NCBI RefSeq assembly: GCF_022201045.2
Contig: NC_068557.1
Span: 4,402,001-4,466,000, forward strand
Reading direction: 5' to 3'
DNA: 64,000 nt
From: Citrus sinensis
Taxonomy: Eukaryota; Streptophyta; Magnoliopsida; Sapindales; Rutaceae
A program made the translations under genes and the position numbers. The notes below the pieces were generated by a model. That model saw only the letters and a list, made by a program, of their open reading frames with translations, was not told the DNA's origin and made no database searches. Positions 22,977 through 32,372 of the stretch are shown here, piece by piece (positions within the stretch are counted from its first letter, which is position 1; each line of letters opens with the position of its first letter).

Positions 22977-23336
22977 CATGCAAGGATTATTCGCAAGGGA
23001 TTAGATTGTGATCTGTTTCTCACCAATGCTCTGACTGATATGTATCGAAAATGTGGCTGTCTAAACCTAGCTCAAAACGTTTTTAACATGTCCCTTAGGG
23101 ATGGAGCATCTTAAAATATACTTAATAGCAGGCCATTCTTAAACTAGTGATTGTTCAGAATTTCTGAGTTTGTTCTCCGAAATGCGGCTCTTGGGTATGA
23201 AGCACGATGTAGTATCTTTTATGGGTGCTATATCAGCTTGTGCAAATCTTGGTGCAACGGAGCAAGAGAAGGAAATACATCGTGTTACAATAAGAAAACA
23301 TCTTCATACACATCTCTTTGTTGCAAACTCAATTTT
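22977..23336 (+). pseudogene. PPR pseudogene, block B, first part
   Basis: This matches about 33752-34110 of the intact gene, including LFLTNALTDMY, LNLAQNVFN, EMRLLGMKHDVVSF and GAISACANL. The upstream 460 codons are absent with the same junction as block A. Single-base changes have shifted the frame, and ATGGAGCATCTTAAAA replaces the intact reading. The frame is then interrupted by the hAT insertion at 23345. Confidence 0.92.
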
Positions 23337-23344
23337 GGACTTTT

Positions 23345-24283
23345 CATGGGCAGCTCTTCCCCTAGGCAACTTAGCCGGTTGCTTAGGGCCCTACTATAGA
23401 TGAAGACTTCTAATTTTATTTTTAAATTATAGTTATTAATTATTTATTTATATTAATTATTATTTTATAAATATATTTTCCATAAACAAACTACTAAATC
23501 CTTACAAAGTCCCCTTCTAACATTATAATTAATAATTTTAATCCCATTAATTTCCTCCATATTTTTCATCTAAAACTCTATAAAGGTCACATTTTTTTTA
23601 AATTATTATCCATTAATATATTTTTCCAATAAAAAAATACATGAAATCTTCATTACTTTGGTGAAAAAAACTATTTTCTCTACCCTACTTTTCACTTAAG
23701 AAAAAAAATTTAATTGTTTTATTTTTCATTGATCACTGCTACTCAAAGCATCAATCCATCAAAGTTAAAGTTCTCAAATTTTCAGGTTCTATCTTTCCAT
23801 TCTCTTATTAATTAATTAAGTTGTTTAGTTGTTTTTTTTCTTTTTAAAAATATTATTGTGTTCATAGGTTGTTTCCTTGTAATTATCTAGCATAATTGTT
23901 TAGCTAATTACTCTTGTTTCACTAGAAAAAAAAAATTGTCTACTAAAAAAATATGCATTAGGATACAAAAAACTTTAAAAATAAGAGAAGAATAGAAAAG
24001 TTAGTTTAATCTCAAAAATGACCCATTGATAAAAACTTGTTTAAGATCAACTATGTCATAAGAAAGATTAAATAGGTTAATTATATTGTTTATTGAGAAA
24101 GATATATTTAAAAAATTAGAATATTAAAGTTTGATTAATAATTTTACTTCTCAAAAGCTAGAGAAATTGATTTTAAATAAATAAAATTTTAATATAATTA
24201 ATACATATATTTTACCTCAAATTTTTTGGAAGGCCTAAGTAAAACAATTTGCCTAAGGCCTAAAATATGATTGAACCGCGCCT
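23345..24283. mobile_element. hAT-like nonautonomous element, 939 bp, inside the PPR pseudogene
   Basis: It is flanked by GGACTTTT (23337-23344) and GGACTTCT (24284-24291), an 8-bp duplication with one later change; block A preserves the unmutated GGACTTCT. The intact PPR gene has a single GGACTTCT at 34115-34122 with no insertion. Ends are CATGGGCAGCTCTTCC and GATTGAACCGCGCCT, imperfect inverted repeats of about 12 bp. The interior is AT-rich without a transposase. Confidence 0.9.
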
Positions 24284-24600
24284 GGACTTCTATACTAGGA
24301 CTGGACGAATTGATCTAGCTAATAAGATATTTGATCGTCTCCCAGTCAAAGATTCAGCCTCTTGGATTACACTGATTTTAGGTTATGGAATGCTTGGTGA
24401 GTTGGACGTTGCTATCAATCTCTTCGAAGCTATGAGAGAAGATGGTGTGGAGTATTATCCTGTTTCGCACATTGGTGTTCTGACGGCTTGTAGTCTTGGA
24501 GGACTAGTCGAGAAGGGGAAGAAGTTCTTCGATGAAATGCAAGCTCGCAACGTTAAGCCAACAGAAACGCACTATGCTTGTATGGTTTATCTCTTGATAA
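24284..24600 (+). pseudogene. PPR pseudogene, block B, second part
   Basis: It resumes the gene at LDFYTR and continues through GRIDLANKIFD, LGYGMLGE, EAMREDGV, LVEKGKKFFDEM and THYACMVYL. It then breaks off into noncoding sequence that matches the region downstream of the intact gene. An open frame of 118 codons survives here but lacks start, N-terminus and E domain, so it is not a gene. Confidence 0.92.
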
Positions 24601-24695
24601 AGTACAATCAAAAGGCTCGATAACAGAGGCATCACCGGCAAGATCAGAATTTTTGGGGGATCTTTAATGTCAAATCACTTTCTAAAATATTTGCG

Positions 24696-26100
24696 TTACA
24701 TTTTGCTGATAGATGCATCAAGAGAGGAAACCCAAAACGTTTTGTTGTCTAAATTATTGGATAAAATGCTGATGTCTCCAAACACTATCCAGCAACACCT
24801 CTTTTGCCCCAGTGAAAAGTTGTTCTCATTATCACCAGACCAATAAACCATCTTCTTCCTTACAGCAGAAGAGGATCGATTAGCACTCCCAGTGCCAATA
24901 TCCATGCGAATGTTCAATTCATCAACCCTCTTAATTATCACACCAGCCTTCTGTCTCAATAAGTTTACCAAAATATTTGCGAAGTTTCTGTGATCTCTGG
25001 GTAAAGAAACTTTATCCACCAAATTTGCAACTTTATACAAAAAAATTGTTAGTCCAAAATTTCTGAACAGAAGATGAGCACTAATTAAGTAAGAACATCT
25101 CAGCTTCTTGAGTCAAGATGAGTCAACACAAAGGATGAATAAGAAGCCAAGTCAGCAGGATGATTGTGCTGTGTATTTTTATTCCATTTTCTGTTTTACT
25201 AGTTTGTGGTTAGTTGTAGATTTAGCTAGCTCAGAAGATTGATATAAATACATGCATTGGAATTTTCATTTTGTATAATTGAAATAACAAGATTCAGTTC
25301 TGGAATATTCTTCTTCTGAAAATTTTCTTTCTTGCCAAAAGCGGTAAAGCATTATTCTTTCAGCTCCATACAAAAAGCAGTTCAGAACTCTCCCCTTAGT
25401 AGAAGTCCGACGTTGCATCAATTGGTTCAAGAAACTAATCATTACTAAAAGGAAGAAAATTTGCATCCACTACCCAAGCGCTATACCTATATTCTAAACA
25501 CTTTTTTATTACATATACCTTCACCAAGACTTCCTTTGTCAACCGAGCAGTGGAAGTTTGTAAGCTCAGTGATTCATATGCTCTGATATCAATCATTGGA
25601 CGTCCCCTTCTGGCAAGATCATACAGAAATTCAGAATGCGGGCCTCCAAATATGTGGTTCTGACTATTTATCCTCTCAAACTGGCACAATAGGTTCCTTG
25701 TTACTGCTTTGGATGCCCCAAATAAGCTCGCTACCAGAACTGTTTCTTGTCTCTGAACAGAGGGAAGAACAGAACCAAGATCATCCATGCTTTTCACAAC
25801 TCTTCCAGGCAATACTTCTCTGAAACAGAAATCGTGCCATTTCAGATTACTCAAAGGCGGCATAGTCGGAATGTTGAAATCACGCGAACTTTCATCCAAT
25901 GGTTTGGAATCTGGCCCAGCTGATTTTCCGTAGTTAACACCAGCATCTCGGTGAGAGACACTCAGTGCCCTGGCATTTGGAAAATTGGTGTAGAAATTGA
26001 AATAGCAACGAGAATGCATAAATTTAATGAACCAAGGAGTCCAGATTCTTTCTCCATCTTCGTGTACCATCCTGTTGTCACCTGCAAATAGATTTTTTAT
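24696..26100 (-). pseudogene. Glycosyltransferase pseudogene, block B (exon 3 only)
   Basis: It matches exon 3 of the intact gene (35700-36680) from ERIWTPWFIKF down to AVRKKMVYWSGD. Exons 1 and 2 are missing, the last ~35 codons are deleted (24838 joins to the position equivalent to 35697), and a short in-frame gap removes VIDADLFLN-type residues near 25595. A ~290-bp insertion at 25081-25372 splits it. Frame remains open over 211 codons but the reading is not a gene. Confidence 0.9.
25081..25372. mobile_element. Insertion in the glycosyltransferase pseudogene, possibly a solo LTR
   Basis: About 290 bases are absent from the intact copy (where AAGATGAGCTC runs straight into TTTACAAAAAGC). 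The plus strand has a TATAAATA at 25241-25248 followed by pyrimidine-rich sequence, which looks like a small LTR. A short AGC(A/T)C duplication may flank it. Boundaries and class are uncertain. Confidence 0.5.
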
Positions 26101-26249
26101 CTTTGACTAACAAGCAAAGGAATGAAACACTAAAAGATTACCTATATATATATAGACACATACATATACATATATGTATTGGCCTCACTTTTGATACCTT
26201 ATTGAAATACTAACATAGTATTTAATATTATTGAAAATTAATAAATTAT

Positions 26250-26509
26250 ATTTTATTTCACTTTTCCACTTCTGTCTGAATTCCGTTAAGAAAACTAACG
26301 GAAACTTAAGCAAATAACCATTTTACCCCCCCCCCCTCCCCCAAATTATAATTTCACTCTAAAAATGCCAAAAATAATCTGATTTATTTTTGGCATTTTT
26401 TAGAGTAAAATTGTAATTTTCATTTTGGGGGGGTAAAATAGTTATTTGGTTAAGTTTCCGTCAGTTTTCTTAACGGAATCCAAACGGAAGTAGAAAAGTG
26501 AAACAAAAT
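26250..26509. mobile_element. 260-bp foldback (inverted-repeat) element
   Basis: Left arm 26250-26372 and right arm 26387-26509 are near-perfect reverse complements around a 7-base centre (ATCTGAT at 26376-26382). Arms include CACTTTTCCACTTC, TTCCGTTAAGAAAACT, a C9-type run opposite a G7 run, and AAAAATGCCAAAAATA. I could not define a target duplication. No coding sequence. Confidence 0.85.
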
Positions 26510-27769
26510 GTAACTTTAGATGGATTCCATAAAAAAAAAATTGGGTATTTTTGAAAAAGTTAGAAAAAACGGGTGGACGGTAGATATTTTTCCTAAAATA
26601 AAATATGTGTGACATGCAATTTTTTGGTCCTATTATGTTGGAACGGTTCCACGATAGGGTATTGATGATGATTGTATAATTATAGAGATAAATATTAAAC
26701 TTACACTTACTGCTATGATCTGACTGTCATCATTAGTGCATAGCCACTGCCTTATTTTTAATGTTAAGTTATTATCGATATGTCCTAAATTTATTAAATG
26801 CTTAAATCTATCAATTCAAAAATTAATTTTCGAAAATATTTAAAAACATTACAAATAACTATTTTGATATCATTAATCAGTGCAATAAATTTCATCAATA
26901 TTAAAATAGATTTTTGTATTATTATTATTAACTGATAGTATAAGTGAGAGTGAAAAATGCATGTGATTGTATGAGAAAAATTATTTGGCTTTTGAATTTT
27001 GACGTGCTATTTGTTTTCTTTGCCTTAAAATGGCAAAAGAATAAGTTGAGGTCAAACTAAACACTTATATAATGAGCCATCAACCATGACATAATTCATT
27101 CCGTCACCTCCATAATTTTCAATTTTTTTCAATTTATGTAATACCCATGTTTTTCTGGATCGTGCATTTTTTTTAATTCCCTGCCTTAATAAATTAACAT
27201 GGAAAAGAAATAAAATGAAATCGAATGAATTAATAATAATGATAATAATAATAATAATAATATGAAATCGAATGAAGTATTATTATTATTATTATTATTT
27301 TGTAAAATGAAAAGAACCAATGGTTGCGGCTGGTCTACTAATACTATTGTACTAGTTATATGACAATGCCCTCAAAATATGCAAAAATGAATACTATTTA
27401 AGTGGGATGCACTTAAATTTTGCATGAACAGTTACACAATCATTTGTAAATTATATTTAATGTAACATACAGTCCATGTAATATGGCAATAGACCCCACT
27501 TTCATGTTATTAGTTTTAACTTATTTTACAAAAATATAAGTTACATAAGTTAGTAATTTAGTAAAACTCATATATCTTAAGTTACACTTAAGAGAATATC
27601 GGTGCATTTACTAATTAGTAATCGTAATAGGAATGAAAATCAGAATAAATTATTTACTTTAGTTGTAGGAATCAGAATCAGAATCAGAATTAATTATATT
27701 GTCATTAATGTGTTTACTTCATCTTGGAAGCAAAATGGATTGTTACAAGTTACTAAACTAACATTAGTC

Positions 27770-27807
<38 letters not shown>

Positions 27808-30010
27808 GGAAGGATAAAATGATAATTTTAAAATTTAAGTGGGGGTAATATGGTCACTTTAGGAAATAGGATTAATAATTATTATTATTATTTATAATAA
27901 TTATATTAATAATAGTAATGATTATTATTCTTATTATTCTTATTGGTATTATTATTATTATTATTAGTTATAATGATTAATAAATATAATTAATATTAAT
28001 AGTAACTATTTTTTATCATCATGAATAATAATAAATTATTCAACAACAACATTAATAATAATAAGGATAAAATGAAAATTTCACAATTTAAGTTGGAGTA
28101 ATATAATTATTTTAGGGAATGAAAACTTTAGCTATTATTCTTAATTTTAAATGGGACTCACCACTTTAATTTTTAATCGAATTTTTATTTATATAAATAA
28201 ATACACCATTTATTTTAATTTTTTAATTCTCATTCCTATTCCGATTAAATAAACACACGATAAGTCATTCATGTTTCAGTATAATCTACGAAACATGATA
28301 GGGTAGCAAATTTTCTGACCGAAATGGTGGACCGAACAGCAAATCAATAATAGTCTCAATTGCTCTAACACGTGAAATATGTGCTTTCGTTGATTTCTGC
28401 CTCAAAATTGCCGCTCAGTCTATAAAAAGCTTGTCAGTGTCGGAACAAATTTATTGCACGTTTTCTCAGTAATGTCTAGGTACTTTCGTATCTTTTTATT
28501 ATTTTAAGAATTCCCTCGTGTAACTTAACATTAACCTTATGTCAAGGGTGGGCCTAAGTTACATTTCAGGGGTCCGCCGTCCGCCTAAGTGATAATATGC
28601 CATTTGCCTATTGACGAATGCTCGTCAAATACGGGACCCTCGACTTTATGTCATTTACCGGCGGCGGTATTGAAAACTGCTGGCTTCATTTAAAGTTTTA
28701 AACACATTTTTTTAATTTTTTTTGTTAAATAAACCTCGAGAGAGATATAATGTATTGAATGAAAAAAAAAAAAAAAAAGACCAATGCCAGTCAAACACGC
28801 GTCCAGCGTGCGGCCTCATTGTCCCATAGCTGACAGTCAGTCATGCACAACTGTGTGCTCTTGGTAAGAATTGGTGCTAAGTTAGAGCTGCTGCCTGTAA
28901 TTGACAGCTCTTTGAAAAAAGTCATGTGCGTAACATAACAAAATTCAGGTAATAAATGCTACCGAAGCCGCATGGCTTTTTCTGATTTGACAGAAGATTA
29001 ACAGAGACTGCAACGTCCTAATAATTTGTGACAAGTCCCGGGTCACTGACAATGAGCCATATCAAGCGGTCTTGCGTTTACACGCGCATCTACGACTGAA
29101 ACATGACTCCGTTTTGGAGCTTATAATTCCCTGCATTGGCTGAGGAACTCAAGACTGCCACACGCACGTCACATGCAGGAGTTTTTTTTTTTTTTTTTTT
29201 AATTTTGAATTTTATAATTAAGAATACAAAATATTATAGCCGTCATATGCAAAGCTTTTTTTAATGTATTTTTTTTAAATTAATGGGAACAAATAAAGAT
29301 TTTATTGGGCAAATAAGATTTTTAGCATAAATTAAAAAAATAATTTTGAGAAAAATTTGCTATCCTGCGTTAAAATTAAAGTCTTAAATTTCATACATCT
29401 AACGATTAATAAGAGTAAAGTTAATGTCTTATATATTTTTTGTTGATGGTGAGACTAAAATTTTAGACTTACTCATCTAAATTTTCAGAATACAAATTCT
29501 CCCATTGAATTTTATAAAAAAAAAATTATACAAAAAGACTGAGAGACTTTAAATTTTAAACCAAATGCATGTCATGCTACATGTCATCGATGTATTAATA
29601 AGTAGAAACTACAGTAATAGCCAAATAGACCGATATTTATGTGCACATAAACATAAAATTAAGGGTTTAACTATGTTGGAACCGCTCTAAGGTAGAGCAA
29701 GCCTTCATAACCACACAATCAAAGTTATAACGTATTTTTTACTATTTATCACTTTGCGTGTGTAGTTGTGATTTGCGCTCTACCTTATAACATCTCCAAG
29801 GTAGCCCTTGCCTAAATTCAAACATAGCGTGATATTGCAAATGACCGAGCGTATTTCTGAAGGGAAAAAAATGATAACCAAGAAAAGAGTGAAGAAACAT
29901 TATTAGGGTTACTGACCTGCAATCATTTTCTTTTATAATGAATCATTCAAAGAACTAGAGGTCATCAATGCAAACATCGAAGGAGCCAACAATACAAATG
30001 TCATAGGAGC
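26510..30010. other. Block C upstream intergenic region
   Basis: No gene is seen. 26930-28470 parallels block B 18960-19790, and 28960-29860 parallels 22010-22400. Microsatellites: ATA/ATT runs at 27233-27300 and (AAT)n at 27771-27808. A long A-run lies at 28763-28780 and a T-run at 29183-29201. Confidence 0.6.
29661..29813. mobile_element. 153-bp MITE present in block C, absent in block B
   Basis: AAATT flanks it on both sides (29656-29660 and 29814-29818). The paralogous site at about 22365 in block B is uninterrupted (CATAAATTCAAACACAG). Ends show partial inverted repeats, with CTCTAAGGTAGAGC near the left and GCTCTACCTTA near the right. Confidence 0.7.
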
Positions 30011-31605
30011 AGGGGTGGCAATATGTGTTAGAATTCATTTATTCGATTCAATTCGATGCGAATTAAATAGGTTTGGGTTTGAAAAAATTGATTCGTTTAA
30101 AAAATGAGTGAATTCGATTCGATTCATTAGTTAAACGAATCGAATTCAGGCTTGAAGATATTGATTCATTTATTCATTTAGGATTCGTTTAATAATTGGA
30201 TCATAAACGAATCGAATATGAGTTGATTCGTTTAAAATCAGTTTAATTAAACTATTTTTTTGTCCTTAAATTTCTTTTAAAATTTTTTAAAAATTAAAGG
30301 TTAATATTGTAATTTTGAGCGATAATAAGACTACCCATAAAGTGAAACAAGAATTAGGGCAGGCAGTCCTAATTTTGCATTTCACTGTTTCGCTCTTTCT
30401 TTCCCTTCATCTCTCAGCTACGGCAACCTTCTCTTGTCTCCAGTGTTCAGTGTTCACGATTCGCCCTCAGCAATTTCTTTTTGTTCTCTCCACAATTTCT
30501 TAGACGACACCATCTCACCTAACTCACACTCGCATAGTAAGCTTTGATTTTTTTTTTTAAAATTTTAGAGCTATTTAGAGGTATATCTCACATTATCATA
30601 TATTCTTTGCCTTTAGATTTCTCCATCACCTGAGATTATTCATCCCTACACATTTGAATTGATATGATTCTTTTTCTTTTACCTTTTTTTTCCAAATTAA
30701 TGCACTGTCATCGTCAAGATGCATCCTTTAGTAATGATTGAGTTTTTGAGCTTAAAAGTTATTCAAGCTTATGATTAGTTGTCTTTAAATTTCCATCTCA
30801 TAATTGATAAAATGGATTAAAGCTAGAGTGAAATATTTTATAATTTATTTACTAATATTAATTATTGTTTCTATTACTCATCTTATCCTAAGGCCTAGCT
30901 CTACTTCTCAAATCTTTCTAAATGTGGTCATCATATCCGATATTATCGTATGCTTGATTTGTTCAGCTTCCAAAAGTTACACATCATTGGTCAAGTTTCC
31001 TTACTCTAGAAGAGAATTAATTATTATTATTTCCTTAACAATACTACAAATTTGCTATATATTTAATATTTTAAAATTTTACGGTAACTATCATCAGTGT
31101 TGCAGCATGTTAATATCATTTTATTTACTTTTTGTTGTAGGATTTTTGTTTTCAAGGTGACAAAGAAAAAATGAAGAGAATTAAAGAAATCACCTTACTT
31201 TATAATTTGAATTTGAATTATTGTTAAGAACTTGTTATTTAGTGTTTGAATGACCGTATCTTTAATCCTAAAATATGGTATGGATTATTTGTATTTTGTA
31301 GGATATTAAATTTGTGGTTTTTTTATATTTTATTTTGCTTAATTTTTGTATTAATTATATTTTTCTAAACGAACTGCAAACGAATTCATATTTGATTCAA
31401 TTCATTATGGATTCGTAATAGGATAAAAAAATAGTAAACAAATCCAGATTCAATACAATTCATTTATTAATTCTACTAAACAAATTAAACGAATCAAACT
31501 AAATATCCGTTTAATAAATTAATCGAATCTGAATCATGAAAATTTCAACCCAATTCGTTTACAATTCGATTCGAATTTAATTTGTTTATTCGGTTTACCA
31601 CCCCT
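30011..31605. mobile_element. hAT-like nonautonomous element, about 1.6 kb
   Basis: Ends are AGGGGTGGCA and TTACCACCCCT. Subterminal repeats are of the type GATTCGATT / CGAATCGAAT. ATAGGAGC (30003-30010) and ATAAGAGC (31606-31613) flank it (7 of 8). Like the element at 11099 it has a pyrimidine-rich leader-like tract (30370-30540) ending in a GTAAGC, but no transposase. The 118-codon hydrophobic frame inside (30804-31160) is low-complexity translation of AT-rich DNA. Confidence 0.85.
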
Positions 31606-31613
31606 ATAAGAGC

Positions 31614-32372
31614 TACCTTAATACAACCTCACACAATAAAACACAATTATTACAATCTTCAGACATTAAGAATTTATAATTCTAGATAGAAGAGGAAAAA
31701 TTTCACCCATTAAAAGCAGGACAAATTTTACGGGAAGGATTGATTCTACCTTTCCCCAATTACTGTAGGTAAAAAGAAATCGAAGATTTTGTAAGCATAA
31801 CCTAGATCTAGCACCTCCACTGATAACATAAGCTGAAAAACAAAAGAACACCCGCTGCTCATATGGGTGAGAAGAACAACACAGCCGCAAGGAGCCCTTT
31901 CAGGGCCATAAGTGGCAAAACCACCAATCTAGCACCACCACCAAATGGGTGAGATAATATCCACCGGAAGAGAGCTCCCAGCAGGACAAGAGGTTGTTCG
32001 TAATGGGGACAGTGGATTTAGGAAGAGAAAGAAGAGAGGATTTTTTTTTAAAAAAAAAAAAATTGAAGAAATGCAATAATGTATCTTTTTTTTTAATATG
32101 CAAAAATGTAAGAAAAAAAAGTTCCCTGTATTGTTTCAAAAAAATTAATTGATCATCTGTCTCCTTATGATTGAAAAAATAAATCAAAACAAAGTGGCAG
32201 CAAATTCAAACTTGTCACAGCTACTCTTAAAAATGTGTTTGATTTCTGAATCCCTTCATAGAACCAACGCGTATTTTGGGTCGTTTTTGAATAGAAAGCT
32301 TCACACAATCTCAGTATAATTCTACTTGTGTTGGGACGCATTCAAACAAACACTTTTATAATTGCCATTTCC
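31614..32372. other. PPR gene upstream region
   Basis: The presumptive promoter and 5' UTR of the PPR gene occupy the last ~200 bases; 32195-32235 is the part conserved in blocks A and B. The segment 31780-32030 has balanced base composition unlike its surroundings and could be an old gene scrap, but I recognise nothing in it. Confidence 0.5.

Noticed and set aside
24267..24623. 118-codon PPR frame as a possible small gene
   Set aside because: It is the second half of a pseudogene split by a hAT element; its apparent start is inside the transposon end.
30804..31160. 118-codon hydrophobic frame that looks like a small membrane protein
   Set aside because: It lies inside a hAT element, consists of Ile/Leu/Phe/Tyr/Ser codons expected from AT-rich DNA, and has no motif or paralogue.
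32328..32372. Longer PPR start at 32328
   Set aside because: That codon is GTG; the first in-frame ATG is at 32373 and begins a good organelle presequence.
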